DNA of 64,000 bases, taken from assembly GCA_905178155.1 (NCBI GenBank), contig CAJINV010000001.1:15128142-15192141 (forward strand), given 5' to 3'. Each line of letters opens with the position of its first letter. The stretch's first letter is position 1. Below the pieces are notes generated by a model. That model did not search any database. It was not told the origin of the DNA and was given only the letters and a program-made list of their open reading frames with translations. Made by a program: the position numbers and the translations under genes. Positions 32,201 to 43,298 of this stretch are shown piece after piece. Origin of the DNA: Amoebophrya sp. A120. Lineage: Eukaryota > Sar > Dinophyceae > Syndiniales > Amoebophryaceae.

Positions 32201-35200
32201 GTTTCCAAAGCCCCAAGCCCTTGGCGCGTCTGTTGCCCGCCAGCCGGGGCGCCGTTTGTGCGTGCCGTGCCCTCGGCTGCCCAGCTCGCGTCGCGTTTGG
32301 CATTGGGAAGACACTCCGGCGCGGCGCGCCGCCGGCCCCAATTGTATTTGGGGCCGCCTGGCACTAAGTACAAACACCGAAAGGGCTGCCCTTCGTGGGT
32401 CTTGCGCTTTTCGCCATGCCCAGGGGCGCCCGCTCCCTTTGTTGTGTCGGTGGCCCTTTTGGGGTCACCAGCGCCCCGCGCGCGCGATGTAATGTTGGCA
32501 GAGCAGCGCGGGGCGGGGGCGTTGTGGCAAGGCGGGGCCCCGCGCGGTTTTTGCAGGCCAGCCTTCGGGAGGTCCCGCGAGTGAGGTCGCCCGCGACCGG
32601 GCAAAATGGCAGGCCGGCGGGGAGGCGACTTGGCCCAGGCGCCAGGATGGCAGCGGGCGCACGCAAATGCCTCCCGCTGACCTTACCGCGGCGCCTGTGG
32701 GTGCGTCCATTGGTGCAGTAGGGTATTGCGGCTCTTTGGCGATCGCGGGCGAAGCAACTCGGGGGCGGGGGCTAAGGCCCCCCCTGCGCTAGCTTTTGAT
32801 TGGGCCCGGGCTTTGGCCCCTGCGCCACCCCGGGTGGGCCGCGCCGCCCTTTGGGTGGGTCGTTAGAAGTTGCCCGGGCCAGGCCCCCCCGCCGGTTTTT
32901 TGTTGCAGAGAGAAAGAACAGCCGCGCGCCGGGGGCCCGGCGCCCGCTGGCTTTTGCGCGCGAAGCCCGGAGGCTTCTTGCGGCCGGCCGCAAGCGGCAA
33001 GCGTCTCTCTGGCCTCCGCGGCCTTGTGCGCAGCGCTCGGCCCAACCCGAGCGACCGCCCGCGGACGCCCCAAGGCCCCGGCGGCTATTTCATTCGGGCG
33101 GGCTAGGGGGGTTGGTGGTGTTCCATTTCCGCCCCGGCATAGGCGCGGGCTTCTTTTGTAGCTATGCTCGCTGGGGATGGGGTCCGGAATGGCTCCGGGC
33201 GGCTTTGGCCCGCCGCGGCCCAGCGCTGTGAGTGCTTCCGAAAGAAAGTACTTCAAGGGGGCGCCGGGTGTTTTCTGCGTTGGCTTTTCATTCTATTGGC
33301 TTTGGAAAATTTTGGGAAGGCTTCGGGGAGATATTCGGGAGGCCCCTGCCGTGCTCTTTCCAGTTTTTCCAGAAAAAAGAAGAACGGGGGGGCCCGCCTT
33401 GCGGCCTCCGCTTGGGTGCGTCTGCCCGGGCCCGCCGCACGGGAGGCGCGCCCGCATATTGGAGGCGTTGGCCCGCCCCGGGGAAAGGGTGCGCCGCAGA
33501 GCGCGGCCAGGGAGGCGGGCCAATCTGCCCTTTGCCGTCCGAGCCCGTCCCGGCGGCTTTCGCTTCTGCCCTGCCCTCCGCCCCATAGCAGTCTTTTGGC
33601 CGGCCTTGTGCTTCGGGGCAGCCAGGCGGCCTGTTGGCCCGCCTCCGTCCGCCCCGACGCGCGCCCGCCCATTTCGCCGGGGGCCCCGGGCCTTCGTTCC
33701 TTGTATTGCCCGGCCCGTGCGCGTGTCCCACGCACTCGGCGTGTGGGTGTACCGCCCGCGCCCTACCCAGAAACTGCCTGCGTGGCGCGCCCCGCCCGCG
33801 CGGGCGGGCACGAAAAAGTTCGCAGGATTTCCACCCTAACGCAAAAAATTTCGAAAAATCCACATAGCGCAAAAACAAAATCCAAAAAAAAACCAAAAAA
33901 AAACTTTTGAATTTCTTTGCTTCCCCGACGGCCTGGCCTATGTGGGGCAGCTCCCGAGTCTGTTCTCGCCCCTGTTTGTCAGAGGAGGGCCTGGCGTAGG
34001 TGTCGCATATTTGCCCGCTTGGGTGGTCCGCATCTCTTGGCCTCCGCTCCTGGTGATGAGAACCCAGAGTGGCGAATCCGTGTGGGGTTGGGCCTTCTTC
34101 TGCCGGGGAGCAGAGGTTTCCTCGTGGCGCATTTTCGCCACAGAGGATTTCTTTTTGGGTTTGGCCAGGAAAAATATTAGAAAAAATTTGAAAAAAATCC
34201 GGGAAAAATCAAGAGGCGCACAAAAAAAATTTGAAAAAAATTTTAGAAATTGGCCAATTTGCAAAAACCAATGGGATTTTGCTAATGTCGCCGATTTTCC
34301 GAAATTTTTTTTGGCCTTTTTTGAGCGCCATCGAAATTTTATCCGGCCGAATCGAAATTTTTTTTGGGCAAATCGAAATTTTTTTTAGATTTTCCTTGGC
34401 CACATGCTGAGGAAGTTCTTCACTTCAGTTCGAACGCATCCGAGCGCCCGCGTTGTCGAGCAGCCGCGCCCATCATGCCTGCGCGCCGCATCCCGCGCGC
34501 TCCCGAGGCATTTCGAGCGCGCGCGGCGTGGCGACTTCGTGTTGAGTTTCATCCCATTGCGAAGCACCGAAGGCAGCGACCCACACCCCCCCACCCTTCT
34601 GGTGCAGCCTGCAGGATGGGCCCCAACTCGCCTCCGGCCCAAGGGCCACCCCGCTACCCTTTGCGAAAATTTTAAAAAAATTCAGAAAAAAGTTGGATTT
34701 TTCGGCCCAAAAGCGTTAGGGGCAAAATCCGGCGAAAAAAAGGGGCCGGCCCCAGGACAGGCGTGCGCGGGCGAAGGGGCCCGCAGGAAGGGTGGCGCAA
34801 CTTATTTTGCCCACTGGACTGACTGACTTCGCCCGGTCGGTCGCAATGGCGGTGGGCACGCACCCACGCAGGCAAACCAGCTCGGCGGCCGAACTGCCGG
34901 CGAGGGCCCGAGGAAGGATGGAGCAGAGAAGCTGCATGCCGCCGCCCTAATGAGAAGACTGGCAAAAAGAGCAGGGGCGGGGCCCGCCAAAAGTTGGGCG
35001 GCAGTGGGCCTCGGCCCGGGCATCCACCCCATGCGCGCGCCCATGCTATGGGCACCGTTGTGACAGCCGGGCGGGCCGTGTCCTGCCTGCCGCGCGCGGC
35101 TTTCTCTGGGCCCTCTCGCGTAGTTCGGGTCCAGAGGGGCCGTGGGCCTTGGTCTTGCTTTTCGTTTATCGGTCGCCGCGCCGCCGTGTCCTGCAGAACA

Positions 35201-38200
35201 TTACTCAATAGGCATAGCCATTATTTAGTCATGACGGCGTGGCACGGGAGTAAAGACCTTGGAATTAATGCGGGCAGGGTGCCTAACCCGCGGGGGAGAA
35301 AACAATCCAAAGCCCGGGGCGGTTGGATGTGGATCAGGGGCAAATTTTGTGTATGTGCTGGAAATTTATTGTTGAAATATTAATATTTTTGAAAAGCTTT
35401 GCGCGGTCCGTTTGTAGGGTAGCTTTGCCTTTGCCATCGCGTCGCCTTATAGCTTTGTCTTTTGTCGCCGCATTCCCGACATCGCACTACCATGGGGATT
35501 GAGTATATTCCGCATGGAAAACTCGCGCAAATTGTTAAAGAGCACCATACCGCCGCGATTGGGGTTTTTATGATTTTCCGGCTTTCGGTTTTGGGTTTTA
35601 TATAGCAAAATCTCCTCCCTGGTCCTCCCTACCCTGGGACCCGGGATTCTATAAACTCTTCTGCAATAACTTGTGATGCAAAGTTTCCAAATGAAAACTT
35701 TTTGTCATGCATGAAAGGCCTATGAATCTTTCTGATGCAGAGTCTAGGTGTATATCGCATTGCTTGCATGACAAGCGCCGCTCCTGCTGGGATCTTGCGC
35801 AATGCAAATTTATTCTATTCACGATTGAAAATCTGTGATGCTGATGAATGCAAGAGGGCGAATGTTTCATTTGCAAAGGTTTGCAATACAAATGCTCCCA
35901 AGTTCGGGGGTGGGGGCATTTTTCATTGTAATATGTCGGGTCCAGTGTCCACTCAAGCCCGATGTCAAAGTCGCGGGGCAATATGGAGGGCCAGCACCGC
36001 GAAGAAGTTTTTGTGCGAGATGTTGAGACGAAGCAAGGGTCTAATCTGGTCGCAGGCGGTCGCGGCGCGAGCAGCATAGCGCCGTCCCGTTTATCATTCG
36101 ACAGCGAAGTGGAGCGCGTTCCGTTTATCACAGAAAACAGCTCATCTTCCTCGAGCGCATCTGCATCCGGGGAGGAAGCGGTGGATCTGAAACATGTTCC
36201 GCGAGCGAAACAAGGATCCGCACCTCGGAAGCCAGAGTCCGAACAGCCACAAGGCGCAGGTATCAGCAGTTTTCCCTTCTTCTCGTGTTTGTCCCGCTCG
36301 GGGACCGCATCGGGATCCTCGTGTTTTGGCGCGCGGGGTCCAACAGCCTCGACAGAAGGAGGAAACATCATCGGAGAACCTGCAAATAACTCGGACGAGT
36401 TGCAGGTTCAGCCGTCCGAGCAGTGCCGCTACCCCTCTGCCTCTCCGCACATCGAAGATTCTTCCTCCGGGAGCACCACGCGGTTCTTATCCGCCTGCAG
36501 CGAGAGGGCAAGTTCCCCGCCGTGCTTGAAGTCTCACTTCGCCGAGCAGTTCGCGGAGGCCCTGGAGGAGGCCACGCACGAAGCTTTCGTGATAGAGGGC
36601 GCGCATCGGCAGGAAATAAACCAAAAATCTTCCGGGACGTCTGCTGAACAAGTCGACGGCATAATTCTGGAAGACAAGGCTGCCCCGGAGAGCCGGTGCT
36701 GCACGCCGGCGAAGCAACCGACCGCGGAGGGGGAAGCGAATGACGCGGAAATTGAGGAGGGCCGAGAACCACAAAAACACATCGTCGGCGGACTCGACGA
36801 GGTCCCGCCGAGCCCGGGGAGAAACAGCGCGCGGTCCGTCCGGTCGCCCGACAAGAACCTGGATCGCTCCTGGTCGGCGGTCGCGGACTTGGTTGGGAAG
36901 GACGAGGTGGATCGGCTTGTGTGGGAGATGCCCTTCGAGTGGCGCAGCGACATGCTGGTCGAGTTCACCGCTTTGAATGGAATGATGCGGTTTGGCTGCG
37001 AAGAGTTCTACACGAAGGGGGACATGCAGATCGTGATGCGCCCCATTTTGAACGAGGTGCCCCTGTACGGCGGAATATCCGTTGGGTTTATCAATCCCCC
37101 GGAGATGGACTTCAAGTTTGTCGGGACGGGGTCCGGGCTGGCGCAAGTGCCCATGTTTGCGCGGAAGATGAAGCAGGTGGCGGTGATGGAGTTCGCCAAG
37201 CGGTTTGTGTTGCCGTACTCCATGTTCCTCCGTACCGTCCCGGTGGATAAGTTAGACCTCCCCTCCTTGAAGTTCCACGCGGTCCCGGATTTCTGCGTGC
37301 GGGTGGAGGTTTTGGAAATGCGGGACTTACCCGGGTCCGACTACCACCTGTTTTCGCAGGCCACTTCCGACCCCTACTGCGTCTTCAAGCTCGGCCCCTT
37401 GACCTACCAAACCGAGGTCGTGAAAGCGAACTTGAACCCGGTGTTCACGGAGAGAATGCGGCGGTCGGGGGAGTTTCTGGTCTACAACGCCCGGCAGCGG
37501 TTGTACGTGGAAGTCTACGATCGGGATGTTTTGTCCGCCGACGACCTCCTCGGGAAAAACGACTGGGTGATTGGCGATCTGATCGGGGCGGAACCGGTGT
37601 GGGTGGACCTGCAGATGCCCCCGGAGCTGAAATCTTCGCACAAGCACACGCGGCCGCAGATCAAGCTGAAGGTGACGAAGTTGCTGCCCGTGGTGATGCA
37701 GCCCCCGTCGGACGACAGTGACTTCCCGAACAGCACGCCCATCTCGACTGCGCGGGGGCAGTCTTTGCTGAATCTCGGCGGCGTGATAGATCCGGGCAAC
37801 ACGGAGATGGGGGCAAACGCGAAGAAGGCGATGCAGCGCTTCGGCTCGACGATGTCCACCGCTGTGACGAAAGCGATGTATCCTGTGCAAAAGTATCGTA
37901 CTCGTACTAATTGCAGATATGCATGACAAATCCAACTTTCTACCTGAAACAGCATGACAAATTGCATTTTTGGTCTTCGGAAAATTTGTAATGCAATTAT
38001 ATACTAGTACGAATACGATACTTTTGCACTGCATACGATGACCAAGTCGCCGATCCCGAAGCATTTGATGCCGCGCACCTACCTTTTAGAGATAAAAGTG
38101 TACGGGTGCAACGGGTGCAAGAACAGCTCCATGTCGGCGATCAATCTGCGGTTGAACATCAAGGCGAAATCGGAAAAGGAGCACGAGAAGGTGTTATTGC

Positions 38201-39697
38201 AGTGAAAAGTATCCTGCACTCCTGAAATTGCAAAATTTTGTGATGCGAAGTTTCCAAATGAAAACTTTTTGTCATGCATGAAAGGAGTATGAACCTTTCT
38301 GATGCAGATTCTAGGCGTGTATCGCATCGCTTGCGTGACAAGCGCCGCTCATGCTAGGGTCTTTTGCAATGCAAATCTTTGCTATTCACAACATTGGAAA
38401 CCTGTGATGCTGATAGATGCAAGAGGGCGAATGTCTCATTTGGAAAGGTTTGCATATACAAATGCTCCCAAGTTCGGGGGTGGGGGCATTTTTCATCGTA
38501 ATAGGTGTTCTTCGACACGGCGCGGTCGTTGGTCGCGACGATGAAGCTATCAAATGTAAAAATGTCTGGGTCTGGAAGAATTCAACTTGTGATGCTAAGT
38601 TTGGACTCCAAAAAAATCTGTATTGCATGAGCAGCAAAGGGAGTGTAATTTTTGCTGCGCGGAGAGGGCATTTGTCATACGGAATAGGCATCGCGAGGCC
38701 CTCAAAAAATCTGTGATGCTAGGGCATGCATCACAGACATCATGGCCCAGGCAAAACATGCATGACAAGCCTCAGAATCTTCCAGACCCAGACATTTTTA
38801 CATTTGATAGAAGCTCCCCCAGAACCCGACCTTGCAGAAGGGGAGCAGCGTTCCCGTCTCCTCCGAAGTGGTGCAGCAGCTGCGCTTCGCGGGCTACTCC
38901 GCAGCGAAGATCGCACACTTTCTCGGCGTAAATTTGGCTGACGTAGATAATCACCTGCGCGGGGCGCACGAGGAGCTGTGGTGCAAGTCGTTCTTCGTGT
39001 TCGTGCGTGACCCGTCGATCACGCGGGTGAAATTGGCGGTGTTAGGGTCCAAGAACCAGTTTTCCGCGGACCCGACCAAGTACAAGAAGTACCAAGACGA
39101 AAAGCAGTCCGTGTTGCCCGGAGCAAAAATCGCGGTCGGGGTGGTCAATAAGCTTTCCTCCGTCGCGCGCGCCGGGAGCCGGGTGTTCGGCAGCGGGGCG
39201 GAGAAATCAAGAAAGTCGAAAAGACGCTCCTCGTCTGCGGGAAGCAGCGATAGTCTCGGGAATGTGCCGGGTAAGTACTAGGGTTCTTTGTTGAATCGGT
39301 ACCAGTAGAAGACTCTTTGTCGTGCAGTTGTGATTGATTTTCGCGATCATTTACTTGGTCGCTATTGCTAGTCGTGTGGTCGAAAAATAAAAATATAAAA
39401 AGGCGATGGCGAACACAAAATTCAGGCGCGTCCAAAGACGCTTTGGTTGAAGAAAGCGACGACGAAGAGGAGGAAAAGCCCGAGGATCCCAACGACCCAG
39501 CGTTTACGGAGCACTTGGACGAGATCCGGCCACCGAATACCTACGAATTGAAAACGCTTCTGAAAAGGATGAACTACGCGGAGCGGCTGTCCATGAAGCC
39601 GGGAATTGCGGGGCCAGCCGCTGGATTGGACGTGGACATCTCGTTTCAACTGCGGTACCTGCAGGAAGAGGACGAGGAAGAGGATAGGCTGGCGTAA
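29261..39697 (+). CDS. Extended-synaptotagmin-like SMP and C2 domain protein
   Basis: Lipid-transfer and membrane-contact protein of the E-Syt/plant SYT group. Exons: 29261-29455, 29696-29794, 29967-30192, 35939-37878, 38041-38194, 38509-38547, 38815-39270, 39426-39697; 3381 nt, 1126 residues, all phases consistent. Five joins are introners, two are GT-AG introns. The SMP domain starts near residue 99 (MHVLWPNAERAFARKIQYNI, then DITVSRIYLGKARPKMGPLRL), is split by a ~320-residue disordered acidic insert, and resumes near 495 (LVWEMPFEWRSDMLVEF, MRPILNEVPLYGGISVGFI). A C2 domain follows at about 620-745 (SDPYCVFKLG, DDLLGKNDW). A second, weaker C2-like unit lies around 815-950. The tail is acidic. 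No membrane anchor is visible; the CC pair near residue 50 might be lipidated. The 30193-35933 introner lies exactly where the SMP insert begins. Confidence 0.85.
29456..29690. mobile_element. Introner, family A (235 bp)
   Basis: Left TATCAAATGCAAAAATGTCT, right complement AGACATATTTGCAATGCATA; flanked by TGTCC. Shortest A copy, with a diverged right end. Confidence 0.9.
30235..35661. mobile_element. Nested 5.4-kb element with inverted ends and 9-bp target duplication
   Basis: Flanked by TGCAATAAC at 30226-30234 and 35662-35670. Terminal inverted repeats share TTTATAGA and then GTAGGGAGGACCAGGGAGGA (left within about 30253-30294, right about 35610-35632, complemented). Internal parts: single-copy stretch, palindrome array (about 30440-31930), GC-rich core (about 32000-33840), A/T homopolymer zone (about 33840-34400), second GC-rich stretch, then AT-rich right end. 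No transposase, reverse transcriptase or integrase motif is seen. A 9-bp duplication fits Mutator-like elements, but that is inference; probably non-autonomous. Confidence 0.75.
30440..31930. repeat. Array of short palindromes
   Basis: More than 20 copies of the self-complementary word TTGAAATGGCCATTTCAA and close variants (TTGAAGTGGCCACTTCAA), most regular at about 30840-31260. There the unit is a 24-bp palindrome plus a 15-bp spacer (TTCGCAGAACCCGAA or TTTTGCACAACCCGAA). Spacers are themselves repeated and not unique, and long mirror-image frames on both strands are by-products. Confidence 0.9.
37879..38035. mobile_element. Introner, family E (157 bp)
   Basis: Left TATCCTGTGCAAAAGTATCG, right CGATACTTTTGCACTGCATA; flanked by CGATG. 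Only copy of this end type in the window. Confidence 0.9.
38195..38503. mobile_element. Introner, family D (309 bp)
   Basis: Left TATTGCAGTGAAAAGTATCC, right GGCATTTTTCATCGTAATA; flanked by GGTGT. Same orientation as the giant copy at 30193. Confidence 0.92.
38548..38809. mobile_element. Introner, family A (262 bp)
   Basis: Left TATCAAATGTAAAAATGTCT, right complement of the same; flanked by GAAGC. Separated from the preceding D element by a 39-nt exon plus duplication. Confidence 0.93.
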
Positions 39698-40415
39698 GAA
39701 AAACGTGGAAGGGATTTGTTTTTACGTTGAAGAGAATTTCAACGTAGAAATAGAAGGGCGAATGCGTGTCATCAATGTCGTTCTCTACCTTCTGCGATTT
39801 CGTTCGAAAGCGTGCTACGGTAATACAGCATTTTTTTGTAGTAGTACAGCAGTATCAGAGCTACAAGACAATTCTTCAAAATTTGATGTAATCAGTATCA
39901 GATGAGATGAAGCGACTGTACGATTTAGAGTTTTATTTTGCATGTTCAGAATGGTCCTACCATGACATCAGGACACCCGCGTGGAGCAGGGGATTAGTTT
40001 TTTGCATGTACGATATGTTCCTCAACGAACTACAAACAACGGAAACACAAAATTTCCAATTGTACACAACTATTTGAAAATCTTGACTTGTCCGCGGAGC
40101 CGGCGCACGCGTCGTTTATTCTTTTTGTGCCCTACTAGTGGTGTTCCCGTTCGTTTCTAATGCCGGATGATCTCTTGACTTGCTGCAGTTTTTTCGGAAC
40201 ACGGAGAGGCAGCTTCTGATCTCTCGCTTCTTCACCGTGTGAGAGGACCAGACGAGATGTGTGCATTCTTCTCCAGCGGAGCGAAAATCAAGAACAGAGA
40301 AAGCGTTTTCTTTTTCATGCTCGAATCACATTCATGGAGTTAAGTAAGTTGTTTTCCGAACGAGTAGCGGGCATCTTTCGAGCTCGACTGCGCTGAGAAC
40401 TGCGGCAGGGGAAGG
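39698..40415. other. Intergenic gap
   Basis: No supported gene. A short frame beginning ATG 40334 (MELSKLFSERVAGIFRARLR) ends before the introner and could be an upstream ORF of the next gene. Confidence 0.4.
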
Positions 40416-40678
40416 TATGAAATGTAAAAATGTCTGGGTCTGGAAGAATGCAACTCGTGATGCTGCATTTGGATTCCAGAAAAGTCTGTATTGCATGAGC
40501 ACCAAAAGGAATGCAATTTTTGCTACGCGGAGAGGGCATTTGTCATGCGGAATTAGGCATCAAGAAGCTCTCAAAAAATCTGTATTGCTAGGGTATGCAT
40601 CACAGACATCGTGACTCATGCAAAACGTGCATGACAAATCTCGGAATCTTCCAGCCCCAGACATTTTTGCATTTGATA
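40416..40678. mobile_element. Introner, family A (263 bp), probably in a 5' UTR
   Basis: Left TATGAAATGTAAAAATGTCT, right complement of TATCAAATGCAAAAATGTCT; flanked by GAAGG. It ends 17 bases before the ATG of the next gene, so it most likely interrupts that gene's leader. Confidence 0.9.
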
Positions 40679-40695
40679 GAAGGATACAAGACACC

Positions 40696-41672
40696 ATGTT
40701 CTCCAGTTACCAGGCATCGCACGGCGCAGCGTCCATTTGGGACACATCGGTATTATGCATGGAAAATTTGATGTGCTTATTTGACGCAACTACGACTGAT
40801 GAACGGGAGTCAGTCAATTTCATACATTCAATTTTTCACTGTCGTACTAATCGAAACAAAACCTGCAGCTCTACAGTGGCACGAGCGCACCGTCGAGCAG
40901 TGGAGGCGCTGCTGGTGGTACAAGAAAACCCTCATCTTCTTCCTCCTCGACTAGACACAAATTTAGCCCGGACTACCGGACGGCGCTCCGCTTTGCCCAG
41001 CACCCAAATTACACCGGAGCGATTGCTGATGCCAAACTCGTCAGAGCAGTAGATCCGGCGACGTTGCCAAAGTAAAGAACGCGTTGTTATAGTACTCCAC
41101 CTGGGTAGTGGTGTTTTTAGTTTCTCGGTTTTCGCGGGGCATATCCATCCCTTGTTTGTTTCACAGTGTGTGTACCAGTATAATAGGCAAACAAAGTAGC
41201 ACTAGCACCGCAGCGCAACATCTTACAACAGGAAGCGTGCGCTGGCGAGTAGGCGGCCAGAACGCGCTCCGCGCGGGAAGTACGCCCATTACCCACACGC
41301 GAACGAGCATGGGCTGGTTCCTGGGGGTATTTTTGGCTACAAGCCCGATGCTAGCGTCCCAAAAGCCTGTCTGGTGGTAAACGAGCCGGAGAGTCCCAGA
41401 GGTAAAAACGTGTTTTCCGTTTTCGCGATAAACAGCACACTTGAGAAGTTGCTTCTACGACATCCACTTAGCGCACACGATGTGAAGAACTGCTTTCAAA
41501 AATACTGCAAACAGGCAAGCATGCGCGCTTCGGGACGAATCTTCCCAAAGAGGCCTGGCAAGCTTACAAAGACCGCGAAAAAAATCCTCGTGGGCGGGCG
41601 GCGCGCTTTTCTGCTGAGCTTGATCCCTTCCCTGGACGATATCCCACAGGTTTGACGCGGGAAGTAGAGTAG
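40696..41672 (+). CDS. Small basic protein, unknown
   Basis: Four exons, 40696-40749, 40869-41071, 41214-41401 and 41515-41672, joined by GT-AG introns with matching phases (0, 2, 1), give 200 residues. An in-frame TAG lies upstream of the ATG. The N-terminus is Ser/Gly-rich; the rest is rich in Tyr, Pro, Arg and His, with FSPDYRTALRFAQHPNYTG, KYAHYPHANEHGLVPGGIFGY and HARFGTNLPKEAWQAYKDRE. This style of short aromatic/Pro motif is common among axonemal microtubule-associated proteins, but I recognise no family. The supporting evidence is the clean agreement of four exon phases. Confidence 0.6.
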
Positions 41673-42269
41673 TTTCTTGACTGTGATAAACACGTTTCGT
41701 TCTGCTTTTTGTTTTTGCAACTCCTTTGCGCGGGAGTGGAAACAATCTTGGCGACGTTGACTTCTTGAACTTTCAGTTTCTGTTTCTTGCTCGGATAAAG
41801 AACGAAATACGTGAATTCTAGCGCAGACGAGGACCACGATAACGCTGGTTGATTTGAAGTGTTAAGTAGGTAGAAAGGCGATTCTCCAGATAAAATCGAG
41901 AATCAGATCCATGTCGTGCAGGAGGAGATCTTGGCGAAATCACAATGCATCAGTCGTTGCAGGTCGTATGATTGAAATGTGTGATCCAATCGTGGAAAAT
42001 CTTCGTTCTTCTATTGTTTTTTTACTTCAGCATTAGGAGCTGTCGACGACTGTGATTGTGCTTTGTCCAGTCTTGCCTTTCTCTTGAGGAACAAATTGTA
42101 TCAGGAAGGGACAGCAGGAGCAGCTACATGTCCATGCACGTAGCAACTCGTAGTGCAGAATCAGTATGTAGACACGATGAGATGTTGCGAGTATAGACTG
42201 TACCATCCCGATCGCCACCAGTACCCTTGTGTGTAGACAGTAGACATTGAGGAAAGAGCCACCATCAAC
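41673..42269. other. Intergenic gap
   Basis: No supported gene or repeat. Confidence 0.4.
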
Positions 42270-43298
42270 ATGTCCCTCCACGAGACCGCTGTAACTGGCG
42301 AAGAGGCGATCCAACGCAAGATAGAGCGGGGGAGTTGCAAAGACTGTTGGCTGCAACATTGCGCGTGTGACTTTTTGGAGAAAAACCTGCTGTCGCAGAA
42401 CTTTCCGAACACAAAATTTGTCCTGCTACTCGACCCGTTCGAGCTGCGGCGCTCGGTTTCGGCGAATACGGGCAAAATTCTCACGATTTGGGGGGCGGAG
42501 CGAGTGATTTTCGGGCACGACGAGCAGATGCAGCTGTTGGAGCGGTGGCTGGATGACGCAAAGTATCCCGTGTGTCTGTATCCAACGCCTGAAGCCGTAT
42601 CGGTGCCAAAGTTCTTCGCTGATTTTCAACATGGGGAGACGACTCATTCGGAAAATAAAGTACTGGACGAACACCATCGAGAAGCGCTTGAAAGCGCGGA
42701 GAAGGGAACAAAAGAACTGTCTCCGTCGGCGGCTCAACTACATCAAACGGAGAACAATACTTGCGGTAGCCAAGTAGACAGAAAATTTCCGGACCTCGTG
42801 ATAATACCTGACGGGGACTGGACGCGGTGCAAAGTTATGATGCGGCACCCAATGCTGCGCGTACGGCTTCTCGGAAAGCAGGATTTATCGGAAGCTGGAA
42901 ATAATAGAGCAGATCAAAAATTTCGACAAGAAGAGGCAGACCGCGTCGATGGACTTGAGCAGTTTGTTCCACATAATTTCGCAGCCGACACAATACTTGT
43001 ACCGACCCAGATTGAGGCTTGGAAGCTGCGGGATTTGACAACAATCAGCACCCTCGAGCAACAATTTACTTCCCCATTCGGTCGGACAAAAAAGTACTAC
43101 TCTGGCCCTTCAGAGCGACTGCAAACCGCGGGCGCCTTTTGGCTCATGTGTCACGAGACGGGCGCGTTCAGCGATATTCTTCTCGAGAAAATGGCGTTGC
43201 AAATTCACTACCTGATCAGCTGTTACCATAAGCAAATCAATCGCGTCATAGTGCGCGGGAGTGGGCAACGATTTCATGTACAGCCGGGGCATGGATAA
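42270..43298 (+). CDS. DTW-domain protein, probable tRNA aminocarboxypropyltransferase
   Basis: Intronless, 342 residues, ATG 42270 to TAA 43298. The DTW family (DTWD1/DTWD2, bacterial TapT) moves the aminocarboxypropyl group of SAM onto a tRNA uridine. Seen here: a Cys cluster CKDCWLQHCAC at about 23-33; KFVLLLDPFELRRSVSANTGKI, the usual block ending in a Thr-Gly; LYPTPEA; and LVIIPDGDWTRCKVMMRHPMLRV, the family's signature block with DGDW where most have DGTW or DDTW; and LTTISTLEQQF, matching the LSTxEA motif. A ~60-residue charged insert (about 120-175) separates two halves. The signature substitution makes activity less certain. No introners. Confidence 0.72.
   Translation: MSLHETAVTGEEAIQRKIERGSCKDCWLQHCACDFLEKNLLSQNFPNTKFVLLLDPFELRRSVSANTGKILTIWGAERVIFGHDEQMQLLERWLDDAKYPVCLYPTPEAVSVPKFFADFQHGETTHSENKVLDEHHREALESAEKGTKELSPSAAQLHQTENNTCGSQVDRKFPDLVIIPDGDWTRCKVMMRHPMLRVRLLGKQDLSEAGNNRADQKFRQEEADRVDGLEQFVPHNFAADTILVPTQIEAWKLRDLTTISTLEQQFTSPFGRTKKYYSGPSERLQTAGAFWLMCHETGAFSDILLEKMALQIHYLISCYHKQINRVIVRGSGQRFHVQPGHG

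Larger units (their letters stand above)
30193..35933. mobile_element. Giant introner, family D (5741 bp) with nested insert
   Basis: Left TATTACAATGAAAAATACCC, right GGCATTTTTCATTGTAATA, both with runs of CCCCCACCCCC or complement; flanked by TGTCG at 30188-30192 and 35934-35938. Upstream exon frame (ending 30192, phase 1) joins exon 35939 in frame. Without the nested insert the element would be about 305 bp, the normal D size, and its right 263 bp match the copy at 38195. Confidence 0.92.

Noticed and set aside
32020-34060. Many long overlapping frames on both strands
   Set aside because: High GC removes stop codons; products are Pro/Arg/Gly-rich, overlap in four or more frames and show no domain.
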